From: Serratia inhibens
GTDB lineage: Bacteria; Pseudomonadota; Gammaproteobacteria; Enterobacterales; Enterobacteriaceae
Assembly: GCF_003591175.1 (NCBI RefSeq)
Contig: NZ_QYYG01000006.1
Location: forward strand, 186,001 to 250,000
Direction: 5' to 3'
DNA: 64,000 nt
Shown: piece by piece, positions 27,120 to 36,220 of the stretch
Layout: each line of letters opens with the position of its first letter
Position numbering within the stretch: position 1 is the stretch's first letter
Notes under the pieces: generated by a model
The model's input: only the letters and a program-made list of their open reading frames with translations
What the model was told of the DNA's origin: nothing
Database searches by the model: none
Position numbers and translations under genes: made by a program

Positions 27120-28586
27120 ATGAAAAACCAGCAACAGGCCCTGTATGACGCACTGAGTGCGCGCGATCGCAAATTTGACGGCCGCTTTTTCGTCGGCGTG
27201 TCGTCGACCGGCATTTATTGCCGGCCGGTGTGCAGCGCCCGCACGCCGAAAATCGAAAACTGCACTTTTTATCCCAGCGCGGCGGCGGCGGAACTGGCGG
27301 GGTTTCGCCCCTGCCTGAAGTGCCGGCCGGAACTGGCGCCGGGACTGGCGTTGATCGACCTCGGTAACCGCTATGCGCAGGTGGCGGTGCAACTGATTGA
27401 ACAGGGCTATTTGTCCGAACACAGCTGCGAGCAACTGGCGACGCGGTTGGGGATTTCCGATCGCCATCTGCGGCGTATCTTTGCCGATCAGTTTGGCGCA
27501 TCCCCGATTGATTACGCTCAGTCGCACCGGTTGTTGCAGGCCAAGCGGCTGCTGGCGGATACCGACCTGCCGTTGAGCGAAGTGGCGTTTACCGCCGGTT
27601 TCGGCAGCCTGCGGCGGTTTAACGAATTGTTCAAGGCGCGCTACCGCCTGATCCCCTCGGCGCTGCGCAGCAACAGTGGCCGCAATGAGCGTACCGTCGC
27701 CAGCGGGCTGGTGTTTCATCTGGCTTATCGCCCGCCGTACGACTGGCCGCGCATGCTGGGCTTTTTACAGACGCGCGCAGTGAGCGGCGTGGAGAAAGTG
27801 CAGGGTCAACAGTATTTGCGGTCGATCGCCGTCACCCTGGGCGGGATGGAGTATCGCGGCTGGGTCAGCGTGCAGCCGGAAGAGGCGCATAACCGGGTGC
27901 GGGTGGAAATTGCGCCGGCGCTGAGCCGGGCGACCACCGAGGTGCTGCGGCGCATTCGCCAGCTGTTTGATTTGGACGCGGCGCCGGATCTTATCGCCAA
28001 TGCGTTAGGGACATTAGCCGCCGATGCGCCGGGCCTGCGGCTGCCTGGCTGCGTCAACAGTTTCGAACAGGCGACCCGCGCGGTGCTGGGGCAATTGGTC
28101 AGCGTGAAGATGGCGGCCACCTTTGCCGGGCGCATGGCCGAACGTTGGGGAACCCCGCTGGAACAGCCTTACGGCGGCATTACCCATGTGTTTCCCACGG
28201 CTGAACGGGTGGCGCGGTTGCTGCCCGAAGATCTGCGTCCGCTGGGGGTACAGCTCAAACGCGCGGCGGCGTTGATTGCCATTGCGCAGGCGGTCACCGA
28301 AGGGCGATTGCAGTTAGATAACGTGCTGGATATTGAGCAGGGGATCAAGGCGCTGACCGCGCTGCCGGGTATCGGCAACTGGACGGCGAGCTACATCGCC
28401 ATGCGCGCCTGGTCATGGCCGGACGTATTTTTGGCGGGGGATTATCTGATCAAACAGCGCTTCCCCGACATGACGCCGCGCCAGATTGAACGCTATGCCG
28501 AACGCTGGCGGCCATGGCGTTCCTACGCCACGCTGCATCTGTGGCATAACGACGCCTGGGCGCCGTTAACGGATACCGCCGGGTAA
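27120..28586 (+). CDS. alkA: DNA-3-methyladenine glycosylase II with N-terminal Ada/AraC domains (Ada-AlkA fusion)
   Basis: The product has 488 residues, against 282 for E. coli AlkA. Residues 1-75 form an Ada methyl-phosphotriester domain with four zinc cysteines (C34, C38, C65, C68; GIYCRPVC and FRPCLKC). Residues 80-180 form an AraC helix-turn-helix (ATRLGISDRHLRRIF). Residues 190-300 are the AlkA N-domain, and the rest is a HhH-GPD glycosylase with LPGIGNWTASY and catalytic Asp441 (GDYLIKQRF). It should remove alkylated bases and may also sense methylation and act as a regulator. The start is set by the Ada-domain boundary, because no strong ribosome site distinguishes it from ATGs at 27090 and 27045. 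Confidence 0.9.
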   Translation: MKNQQQALYDALSARDRKFDGRFFVGVSSTGIYCRPVCSARTPKIENCTFYPSAAAAELAGFRPCLKCRPELAPGLALIDLGNRYAQVAVQLIEQGYLSEHSCEQLATRLGISDRHLRRIFADQFGASPIDYAQSHRLLQAKRLLADTDLPLSEVAFTAGFGSLRRFNELFKARYRLIPSALRSNSGRNERTVASGLVFHLAYRPPYDWPRMLGFLQTRAVSGVEKVQGQQYLRSIAVTLGGMEYRGWVSVQPEEAHNRVRVEIAPALSRATTEVLRRIRQLFDLDAAPDLIANALGTLAADAPGLRLPGCVNSFEQATRAVLGQLVSVKMAATFAGRMAERWGTPLEQPYGGITHVFPTAERVARLLPEDLRPLGVQLKRAAALIAIAQAVTEGRLQLDNVLDIEQGIKALTALPGIGNWTASYIAMRAWSWPDVFLAGDYLIKQRFPDMTPRQIERYAERWRPWRSYATLHLWHNDAWAPLTDTAG

Positions 28587-28590
28587 GGGG

Positions 28591-28941
28591 TTACTCTTCA
28601 GAGGGGATCAGCGCCAGCAGGCTGCTGATGCCTTCGCGCATCAGAAAGCTCAGCAGCTTTTCGCGTTCGCTTTCCGTCAGGTGGTAGTAATACTCAATCC
28701 ACACAGTCAGCGGTGGCTGGCATTCCAGTTGGTAAACCGCGGGCTCCTCTTGCAGCGTCAGCAAGCTGCGCGCGCCGATGGGCAGGCTGTCGATATGGTA
28801 TTCCACGGCCTTGCCTTGTACGCCTTCCCGACGGCGGCTGATCCAGCCTTCGCGCCGGGCCTTCAAATTTATTCCCTGTGGTGAGGTGGGTAACCCTGCA
28901 ATGCCTGTAAGCTCCCTGGCGGCGAACCACTCATTTTTCAT
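28591..28941 (-). CDS. Mu-transposase-type DNA-binding domain protein (HTH_Tnp_Mu family)
   Basis: The product has 116 residues. The first 65 (MKNEWFAARELTGIAGLPTS, then GINLKARREGWISRRREG and VEYHIDSLP) match the winged-helix domain found at the N-terminus of phage Mu transposase and in Mu repressor Ner-like proteins. The remaining 50 residues are hydrophobic/acidic and end IPSEE. There is no catalytic DDE part, and no phage genes surround it. It may be a domesticated regulator. The start is the ATG 8 nt after AGGGA; one two codons upstream is possible. The gene converges on alkA with only 4 nt between the stops. Confidence 0.7.
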   Translation of the reverse strand: MKNEWFAARELTGIAGLPTSPQGINLKARREGWISRRREGVQGKAVEYHIDSLPIGARSLLTLQEEPAVYQLECQPPLTVWIEYYYHLTESEREKLLSFLMREGISSLLALIPSEE

Positions 28942-29155
28942 AGCCATTATCCCTGGGCAATCGCGCACAAAGACGGTTTGCAAAACAGCCAGACTGGCGT
29001 TTTTGATCGCCGTCCGGCGATGTCATGTTATTCAAACGATTAATCTTTACTCGTTAGTTATACCATTAACTCAAGTTTGGCTAAGCAAAAAAGATCGACG
29101 GGGGCGTGCGGCCGATGATAGGGCCGTAGTCTGAAAGGCAGGGGAAAGGCTATGG

Positions 29156-32100
29156 TTAGCGGATGCCGAAATAACCGCTGCTGAGCAGCTCCGACAGCGG
29201 CAGTTCCAGCGCCACGGTATCGCCGTCGGCCAGATCGACGCCGATGGCCTGCAGCGTATTGAGCGTGATTTGCTGGTGCGCCGGGCCGGCCAGCGTCTGG
29301 GCGTGTACCCGGTGAGCCGCGCTGTTGAGCATAGACACCATCAGCTCGTCCATCTGATTGCAATGCACGTTGGTAATAAAGCGCTCGTCGATGCGGATAT
29401 AGTCAATCTTCTGGCCGTGCAACTCGTCGAAGGCGTTGAGGTTGTGGCCAAAACCGTTGACGACCAGCTTGCAGCCTCGTTGTTGCAACTGGTGGATAAA
29501 TGGCCTGCAGATGGCCGCATGCTCGAGTAGCGCCGTGTCATCGACCATCAACAGCAGGGCTTCCGGCTGTAACGGGGAAGCGTTGAAAGTTGTCAGCAGA
29601 TCGCGCTGGAATTGCGCATCGAGCAGGCTGTCGGTCGCCAGCGGCAGCGCCACTGACAGCCCCTTGCGGCTAATGTCTACGGCGTTCTGCGTCAAAACTT
29701 GCCCGATGATCCAACGATCCAGATCTGGCTGCAGGTTATAAATCTGTGCGGCGGCGATAAACTCGTCGTGGGTCAACGACCGGTTGTCCAACGGCATAAC
29801 CTGTAGTTTCAATTGATAAAAACAGACTGCCTGCGGCGTTTTGGGCGGTGCCGCCGCTTTGACGTGCAACACCAGTTGCCCGTCGGCGATGATGTCTGCC
29901 ACTTCCTGCCTCGTCAACAGTTGATGTTGGCGTTCCAGTATCATTTTCTGGCGCGCTTCGTAGAGATAAACCTGGCCGCGGCCGCGATGTTTGGCGGTAT
30001 AACAGGCGATATCCGCCTGCGCCAGCAGTTCGCCGCTCTTGCCGTTGGCGGCATCGATGCGGGTGATGCCCGCACTGGCGCCGACGTGATAAATCTTCCC
30101 CTCCCAAAAAAACGGGTATTGGCTGATGTGGTTAATCAGTTGCTGAGTCAGGGATTTTGCCTGTTCCCGTGAGCAGTCGAACAGAATCAGCCCAAACTCA
30201 TCGCCGCCGAGCCGGGCCAGGCAGTCGCTGTTGCGCAGATGGTGCAGCATCAACTGAGCGATATCTCTCAGCAGTGCGTCGCCGGCGGCATGGCCGGCAC
30301 TGTCATTGACTGCCTTGAAGCGGTCGAGATCGAGAAATACCAGTGCATGCTGCTGCTTTTCACTGGCTCCGGCGAGGGTGTTTTTCAGGCGCTTCTCAAA
30401 ATTGGTGCGGTTTGGCAAGCCGGTCAGTGCATCGTGCGAGGCGCTGTAACTCAGTTTTCTCATCAGTTCGCGGGAGGCGGTGACGTCTTGTAATACCATC
30501 ACCGCACCCATCACTTCGCCGTCCACCGTTTTCAGCGGCGATACCGACTGCTGAATGTCGAAATAGCGCCCGTCACGGCTGTGCAACACCAGGGCATAAT
30601 CTGCCGAGAGCAGTCGGTTTTCCTGTAGACAGCATTGGATCGGGTTTTCCACTTCTTCGCCGTCTTTGCCGTTGGTCAGGCGCACTACGCCGGCGATTGG
30701 CATGCCGATCGCCAGGCTCAGCGGCCAGCCACACATCTGTTCGGCCACAGGGTTCATGAAAGTGATATGCATTTCATCGTCGGTGGAGATCACGCCTTCG
30801 CCAATCGCGTCGAGCGTAATGTGCAGGCGCTCTTTTTCTTCGTGCAGCGCTCCGGTGAGATTTCTGACTTCCGTCATGTCGATGTTGGTGCCGATCATGC
30901 GCAGGGGGCGGCCCTGTTCGTCCAGAATGACGTTGCCCTGGCCACGAATGTGGCGCACTTTTCCCTGGCGGGTGAGCAGCCGGAATTCCAGAATGAACGG
31001 CCGCGGGTGTTCCAGCAAAGAGGCGATCTCAAGGTCGGTGCGTTCGCGGTCTTCCGGCAGCAGCAAGGTGCGCCACAGCGACAGCGTCGGTGTCTGGTCC
31101 GGGCTGAGGTCATAAAGCTCATACATGCGTTTGTCCCAGGTGAGGGTTTCACCCTGCATCATCCATTCCCAAACACCGACGCCACCCACCTGATTGGCCA
31201 GTGTGATGCGCTCCACCAAGCGGTGGTTTTCCGCTGCGGTGCGTTTCAGCTCACTGATGTCTTCCACCTGAGAAATAAAATACAGCGGCAGGCCTTCGGG
31301 ATCGCGTACCAGCGATACCGCCAGCAGCGCCCAGACGTGTTCGCCGTCGCTGCGAATATAGCGTTTCTCCAGGGTGTAGCTGCTGATGTGGCCGTCTAGC
31401 AGGTCACGCACTTGGGACAGATCGGCGTCCAGATCGTCCGGGTGAGTGATTTCCTGGAACGTCAGCCGTTGCAGCGCCTCTGGCGTGTAGCCCAGCAATT
31501 TGCACAGCGCCTGGTTGACCTGCAACCATTTCCCCTGCGGAGAAACCAACGCCATGCCGATGGCGGAATACTCCAGCGCATTGCGAAAACGGGTTTCGCT
31601 TTCGACGATGTGTTGTTTTTCCTCGCGGAAGGCGTGCATCACCATCGCCATCGAATGCGCCGGGATTAAAATCAATAAAATCGGCAGGTAAATCTCGATG
31701 TCGCTGAGGGGGATTGCGGGCAGATGGGTCTGCAGCAATCCGTATGAGATCATCACTGTGACCATCAGCGAGGTGCAAAAACAGATGATGAAGGCTTCCA
31801 GCCGCGGCAGCGCGATCGCCGCCCACAACAGCGGCAGAATGACGAAGGTGAATGGGAAGGGCAGATGGCTCAGCGCCAGATAGCTGAAGGCCAGCGTCAC
31901 CATCAGCGTCAGCAGCAGCGAGAACAGGTTAAGCGTTGCCAGCATGCGGCGGCGATACACCAGCCCGATCGGCGTTAGCGACAACACGCCAATCGCCTCT
32001 GAAATAAACCAGGTGCTGAACGGGCGCCAGAATGCTTGCCCGGGTGCAGGTGCCCACCAGGCGGCCAGCAGGGCGCTGAACAAAGGGGTGAATATCACCG

Positions 32101-32494
32101 CGCAGACCACGAATTTCCCCCAACTGGCCAGGCCGTTCAGCGGATCGTCCGCCAACAGCAGGCGGCGCAACAGCAGCGTGCTGACCACGGCTTCCAGCAG
32201 GTTGATCAGCGCCAGCTTGACCGGCAGCCAGCTATAGCCGAACAGTATGACACTGGCGGCGACGATGGCCAGCCAGAATGCCAACAGCGGTAATCCCCAA
32301 AGCTTTGGCGGTAGCCGGTAGAGTATCGCGATGATGGCGGCGGTCGGGAACCACAGCGACGTAAAATGGCTGGACTTGCTGGAGAGCGCGAGGCTCAGCA
32401 GCGCCAGGGCAAACACCACCAGCGTCGCCAGCAGCGTCTGTGTCAGCAAAGTGCCTTTATGCGTGGCGACGTGATTGGGGGCGCTAATATCCAT
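29156..32494 (-). CDS. dgcE: Diguanylate cyclase DgcE (YegE): MASE1-PAS-PAS-PAS-GGDEF-degenerate EAL
   Basis: The product has 1112 residues. Residues 1-290 hold about eight membrane helices (MASE1 sensor). Three PAS units lie at about 300-415, 425-545 and 550-680, followed by a GGDEF domain whose signature LARLGGDEFGLI is at 763-767. An intact I-site RNSD lies five residues earlier, so it should make c-di-GMP and be product-inhibited. The C-terminal EAL-like domain lacks the EAL core and has MVDDTALLEHA in place of the usual E-x-T motif, so it is expected to be inactive as a phosphodiesterase. In E. coli DgcE feeds the curli/CsgD pathway. AAGG precedes the chosen ATG; the frame extends 13 codons further. 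Confidence 0.92.
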   Translation of the reverse strand: MDISAPNHVATHKGTLLTQTLLATLVVFALALLSLALSSKSSHFTSLWFPTAAIIAILYRLPPKLWGLPLLAFWLAIVAASVILFGYSWLPVKLALINLLEAVVSTLLLRRLLLADDPLNGLASWGKFVVCAVIFTPLFSALLAAWWAPAPGQAFWRPFSTWFISEAIGVLSLTPIGLVYRRRMLATLNLFSLLLTLMVTLAFSYLALSHLPFPFTFVILPLLWAAIALPRLEAFIICFCTSLMVTVMISYGLLQTHLPAIPLSDIEIYLPILLILIPAHSMAMVMHAFREEKQHIVESETRFRNALEYSAIGMALVSPQGKWLQVNQALCKLLGYTPEALQRLTFQEITHPDDLDADLSQVRDLLDGHISSYTLEKRYIRSDGEHVWALLAVSLVRDPEGLPLYFISQVEDISELKRTAAENHRLVERITLANQVGGVGVWEWMMQGETLTWDKRMYELYDLSPDQTPTLSLWRTLLLPEDRERTDLEIASLLEHPRPFILEFRLLTRQGKVRHIRGQGNVILDEQGRPLRMIGTNIDMTEVRNLTGALHEEKERLHITLDAIGEGVISTDDEMHITFMNPVAEQMCGWPLSLAIGMPIAGVVRLTNGKDGEEVENPIQCCLQENRLLSADYALVLHSRDGRYFDIQQSVSPLKTVDGEVMGAVMVLQDVTASRELMRKLSYSASHDALTGLPNRTNFEKRLKNTLAGASEKQQHALVFLDLDRFKAVNDSAGHAAGDALLRDIAQLMLHHLRNSDCLARLGGDEFGLILFDCSREQAKSLTQQLINHISQYPFFWEGKIYHVGASAGITRIDAANGKSGELLAQADIACYTAKHRGRGQVYLYEARQKMILERQHQLLTRQEVADIIADGQLVLHVKAAAPPKTPQAVCFYQLKLQVMPLDNRSLTHDEFIAAAQIYNLQPDLDRWIIGQVLTQNAVDISRKGLSVALPLATDSLLDAQFQRDLLTTFNASPLQPEALLLMVDDTALLEHAAICRPFIHQLQQRGCKLVVNGFGHNLNAFDELHGQKIDYIRIDERFITNVHCNQMDELMVSMLNSAAHRVHAQTLAGPAHQQITLNTLQAIGVDLADGDTVALELPLSELLSSGYFGIR

Positions 32495-32629
32495 AGATAA
32501 CCTTATCGCGGCATCTGTCACTGAACGGGTCATGACGCGGATAGAATGAGACCACTTGTTGGGAAAGGGTAGTACAGCCCGGCAATAAAACCTACCGAAT
32601 CATACGGTCATTAGTGAGCGAACGCAAAA

Positions 32630-32647
32630 GCCGGCGCAGGCGCCGGC
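32630..32647 (-). terminator. Rho-independent terminator of mgtE
   Basis: GCCGGCGC (32630-32637) pairs with GCGCCGGC (32640-32647) and is followed on the minus strand by TTTTGCG. It lies 9 nt past the mgtE stop. Confidence 0.75.
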
Positions 32648-32656
32648 GATAAAGGG

Positions 32657-34090
32657 TCAAAGCAGGAACAGCGTAGCCAGGCCAAGGAAGATAAAGAAGC
32701 CGCCGGTGTCGGTCAGCGCGGTGATCAAGACGCTGGAACCCACTGCCGGATCGCGGCCCAGTTTGATCATGGTCATCGGGATCACCACCCCCATCAGCGC
32801 CGCCACCAGCAGGTTGAGGATCATCGCCAGCGTCATCACGCCGCCCATCGCCCAGTCTCCGTACAGCAGCCAGGTGACCACGCCCATAATACCGCCCCAG
32901 ACGACGCCGTTGATAATCGCCACCCCCAGCTCTCTCAACATCAGGCGGGAGATATTGCCCACTTCGATCTGGTGCAGCGCCAGCGCGCGGACGATCATGG
33001 TGATGGTCTGGTTGCCGGTGTTGCCGCCGATACCGGCGACGATCGGCATCAACGCCGCCAGCGCCACCAACTGCGAAATGGTGTGTTCAAACATGCCGAT
33101 GACGCGTGAGGCGATAAACGCGGTGCACAAATTGATAGCCAGCCACGCCCAGCGAGTTTTTACCGCTTTCATGACCGGGGCAAACACGTCCTCGTCCGGG
33201 CTCAAGCCCCCCATGCGGCGCAGGGTGGTGTCGCTTTCCTCGTTGACCACGTCAACGATCTCTTCAATGGTCAGGCGGCCCATCAACTTGCCCTTGGCGT
33301 CGACCACCGGGGCGCTGATCAGGTCATAACGTTCGAACGCGCTGGCGGCCGCTTCGGCTCTGTCTTCCGGCAGGAAACGGGTGGGATCGCTGTCCATCAC
33401 TTCCTGCACCGGGGTTTCAGGGTCGTTCAGCAGCACGGCGGTCAGCGGCAATTCGCCCAGCAGGGTATTCTTGCGATCGGTGACAAAGAGTTTATCGGTA
33501 GCCGCCGGGATGGTTTTACGCAGGCGCAGGAAACGATGCACTGCCCCGAGCGTGACGTCCGGACGCACCGTGACCAGCTCAAAATCCATCATCCAGCCGA
33601 CGGTGTCTTTGCCGTAGTGGATCATCTCGCGGACCTGCGCGCGCTGATCCGGCTCGAGCGAGGTCAACAGGCGGCCCATCAGGTTACGCGGCAGGTACTG
33701 CGCCAGATAGGCCTGCTCATCGACGTCCAGCGTTTTGATCGCCTTGAGCAGGTCTTTATCGCTCATCTCTTCGATCAGGCTGTCCCACACCGGTTCGGCC
33801 ACTTCCACCAGCGTCTGGCCGCGCTTGCCGTTGCCTACCAACCGCCACAGCGCCAGGCGTTCGTCCTGCGGCAGGGCTTCCAGCAGGTCCGCCAGGTCAG
33901 CGGCGTGCATATCATCCAGCAGGCCGGTGATTTCGGCGGTCTGGTTCAGCAATTCGGTTTTGCTGAGCGCATTTTCATCCCCCGGCCGACCAAGAATGCC
34001 ATCGACCAGGTCTTTATTGTTTAACAGCAGTGAAAGAATGCGCTGGCGATATTCAGCGACTTTTTTAACGTTATGCGTTGCGACTGACAT
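32657..34090 (-). CDS. mgtE: Magnesium transporter MgtE
   Basis: The product has 477 residues. It contains a cytosolic MgtE N-domain of α-helical repeats (about 20-150), a pair of CBS domains (about 150-270, e.g. VMDSDPTRFLPEDRAEA and DAKGKLMGRLTIEEIVDVV) that sense Mg2+, and five membrane helices at the C-terminus with RLPW-like region replaced by KTRWAWLAINL and the pore motif GIGGNTGNQTITMIVRAL. The start MSVATHN has AAGGA 6 nt upstream. It sits alone between dgcE and yfgG. No magnesium riboswitch is recognisable in the 200-nt leader. Confidence 0.92.
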   Translation of the reverse strand: MSVATHNVKKVAEYRQRILSLLLNNKDLVDGILGRPGDENALSKTELLNQTAEITGLLDDMHAADLADLLEALPQDERLALWRLVGNGKRGQTLVEVAEPVWDSLIEEMSDKDLLKAIKTLDVDEQAYLAQYLPRNLMGRLLTSLEPDQRAQVREMIHYGKDTVGWMMDFELVTVRPDVTLGAVHRFLRLRKTIPAATDKLFVTDRKNTLLGELPLTAVLLNDPETPVQEVMDSDPTRFLPEDRAEAAASAFERYDLISAPVVDAKGKLMGRLTIEEIVDVVNEESDTTLRRMGGLSPDEDVFAPVMKAVKTRWAWLAINLCTAFIASRVIGMFEHTISQLVALAALMPIVAGIGGNTGNQTITMIVRALALHQIEVGNISRLMLRELGVAIINGVVWGGIMGVVTWLLYGDWAMGGVMTLAMILNLLVAALMGVVIPMTMIKLGRDPAVGSSVLITALTDTGGFFIFLGLATLFLL

Positions 34091-34290
34091 GGTATTCCTT
34101 ACTGGCACTCAGTAGTCCTCACAGACAATCTCTACCCAAGATAGAACATAGTGAATGCAGGCGTCATTTTTATGAAATGGCAGCAGGCGCTGAGGAATAA
34201 GTAAGGGGCCTGGCATACCCAACAGGCGTTGGTCGGCGGCAGGCTGCTTAACTATTCGGTTGCCCCGCGTGTTGACGGCATCTTGCCGTT

Positions 34291-34470
34291 TCAGGGGGAG
34301 CCGTCCCGGTTTTCTTCGCGGATTTCCGTTGTGCTCTGAGCGGGGGCGAGCTTTTTTTCCTGATGATGGGGCACCGCAACCACGGCGGCATACAGCAGAC
34401 GGCCGACTAAAATGATAAAGCTGATCAACAGCACTATCTTTGTCATTTGTCCGGTGGTTTTTTTACGCAT
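34291..34470 (-). CDS. yfgG: YfgG family small membrane protein
   Basis: This 59-codon frame is easily missed. The translation starts MRKKTTGQMTKIVLLISFII, continues LVGRLLYAAVVAVPHHQEKK and ends in a polar tail (TTEIREENRDGSP). E. coli YfgG (63 residues), next to ppx-ppk, has the same pattern: basic start, RMTRIVLLISFIFF-type helix, HHQxKK. The single membrane helix spans about residues 10-32, with the tail outside. E. coli YfgG has been tied to nickel/cobalt tolerance by mutant fitness data, but its mechanism is unknown. It is about 190 nt downstream of ppx on the same strand, as in E. coli. Confidence 0.82.
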   Translation of the reverse strand: MRKKTTGQMTKIVLLISFIILVGRLLYAAVVAVPHHQEKKLAPAQSTTEIREENRDGSP

Positions 34471-34629
34471 ATATCACCCGGCATGCCGGTTTCCTGTGCT
34501 ATCTGGTGCTGGAGATTGTAACCGGAATTCCAGGAGGGATGACAAAAGTTGTCCAGTTATTTCCGGCATGAGCCGCCGGGCATTTCATCGTCGTTCAGGA
34601 TAGGCATTCAGCCGCTTCGGCGTTGAACG

Positions 34630-34653
34630 CGCCCCCACCGCAGGGTGGGGGCG
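34630..34653 (-). terminator. Hairpin after ppx
   Basis: CGCCCCCACC pairs perfectly over 10 bp with GGTGGGGGCG around GCAG, six bases past the ppx stop. No T-tract follows on the minus strand, so termination may be partial and allow read-through toward yfgG. Confidence 0.5.
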
Positions 34654-34659
34654 ACGGAC

Positions 34660-36210
34660 TCAGGCTGAGCGTTTCTCGTCCTGCGAGCCTTCTTCTTCAA
34701 TCATCAGCTTCCAGCCCACTACGTCGTTCCAGTAGGCTTGCTCACGTTCGAAATCCAGCTGCACCAGGTTATTCTGTGCCAGATAGCCGGCCGGGAAGCG
34801 CAACGTCCAATGGTTATCGTCGGTGCTAAGACGCAACGTCGCTGGCGTGGTGGTCGACTGGCGCTGGTTGTTGAGCAGGGCGCCCAGGCGCAGCAACTGG
34901 ATCAGCGGCAAATAATACTTTTTCTTGAACAGGTTCAGGCGCGGCAGCTCTTCGAGCTTGATGCCCTTGCGGTGGAAACGCACCAGCGCCGCCAGCAGCA
35001 ATTGCTGTTCCTGATGGAAACCCGGCAGGTTGGTGTTCTGCAGAATATAGGCCGAGTGACGATGCATGCCGCTGTGGTTGATGCTCAACCCCACTTCATG
35101 CAACATTGCGGCCCACTTCAGCAGCGCTTCCAACTGCGGATTCGCCAGCTTGGTATTTTGCGCCATCCACTGTGCATACAGCAGCTCGGTGGTTTCCAGC
35201 ACCCGTTTGGCCTGTTCACGGTCAATATTGTAGTGATCGGCCAGGCTTTTGGCGGTGCGGCTGCGAATATCCTGATGGCGGAAACGGCCTTCCATTTCGT
35301 ACAGCACGCCTTCGCGCAGCGCGCCGTCGGAAAGGCGCAGATCGCGGATCGCCAGCGCATCGAACACGCCGCACAAGATCGCCAGACCCGGCACAAACAC
35401 CGACTGACGGTCTTCGGACAATCCCGGCAGGCTCAGCGCGCTGAAGTTTTTAAACTGCAGCACCTGTTCCGCCAGCATCTCCAGCCGCTCCAGGGTAATC
35501 AGGCCGTCTTTTTCGCCCATCTCCACCAGCACTTCATGTGCGGCCTTGATGGTGCCGGACGCGCCGAGCGCATACTGCCAGCCCTGAATGCGGTATTGCC
35601 AGGCCAGGGTCTCGAGCTTCTGCGCCGCCGCCAGGCGTGCGCGCTTGAAGTTGTTTTTGCTGATTTCGCCGCCGGGGAAGAACTGCTGAGCGAAGCTGAC
35701 GCAGCCCATACGGCGGCTTTCCGCCAGCAGCGGCTCAAAGTCTTCGCCGATCACCAACTCGGTGGAGCCGCCGCCGATGTCGATCACCAGCTTGCGGCCT
35801 TTTTCCGGCTGCGTGTGCTCCACCCCCATAAAGATCAGGCGCGCCTCTTCCTGCCCGGCGATGATTTCAATCGGATAGGGGATCACCTTGGCTGCGCGTT
35901 TGAGGAACACTTCCGCGTTAACCGCCTGGCGTAAGGTATGGGTGCCGACGATGGTGACGTTATCCGCCGGGAAGCCTTGCAGCCGTTCGGCGAACAGCGC
36001 CAGGCAGGCAAGGCCGCGTTCTATTGCCTCTTCACTGAGCACATTGTTGCTGTCCAATCCATCGGCGAGGTGGACCCGCTGTTTTAAACGGCCCAACACC
36101 TGTAAGGCGCCGTTGACGACGCGGGCGATCACCATGTGGAAGCTGTTCGACCCAAGGTCGATGGCAGCGATTTCCTGCGGTTTGTTCGTTGCAGTGCTTT
36201 TTAGCGGCAT
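34660..36210 (-). CDS. ppx: Exopolyphosphatase Ppx
   Basis: The product has 516 residues (E. coli 513). Sugar-kinase/actin fold motifs are [17 protein letters not shown] (phosphate 1, about 15-31), the conserved glutamate and EARLIFMGV (about 120), and [16 protein letters not shown] (phosphate 2, about 139-154). The C-terminal HD-like helical domain begins near residue 310 ([30 protein letters not shown]). It releases phosphate from polyphosphate ends and degrades pppGpp. It follows ppk by 10 nt, so they form one operon. Confidence 0.95.
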   Translation of the reverse strand: MPLKSTATNKPQEIAAIDLGSNSFHMVIARVVNGALQVLGRLKQRVHLADGLDSNNVLSEEAIERGLACLALFAERLQGFPADNVTIVGTHTLRQAVNAEVFLKRAAKVIPYPIEIIAGQEEARLIFMGVEHTQPEKGRKLVIDIGGGSTELVIGEDFEPLLAESRRMGCVSFAQQFFPGGEISKNNFKRARLAAAQKLETLAWQYRIQGWQYALGASGTIKAAHEVLVEMGEKDGLITLERLEMLAEQVLQFKNFSALSLPGLSEDRQSVFVPGLAILCGVFDALAIRDLRLSDGALREGVLYEMEGRFRHQDIRSRTAKSLADHYNIDREQAKRVLETTELLYAQWMAQNTKLANPQLEALLKWAAMLHEVGLSINHSGMHRHSAYILQNTNLPGFHQEQQLLLAALVRFHRKGIKLEELPRLNLFKKKYYLPLIQLLRLGALLNNQRQSTTTPATLRLSTDDNHWTLRFPAGYLAQNNLVQLDFEREQAYWNDVVGWKLMIEEEGSQDEKRSA

Positions 36211-36220
36211 AGTGGCTGGC

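Noticed and set aside
34091-34290. Magnesium-sensing riboswitch upstream of mgtE
   Set aside because: No M-box helices could be drawn; the leader shows only scattered short dyads.
34412-34603. 63-codon plus-strand frame near yfgG
   Set aside because: It is antisense to yfgG, which has the conserved protein pattern.
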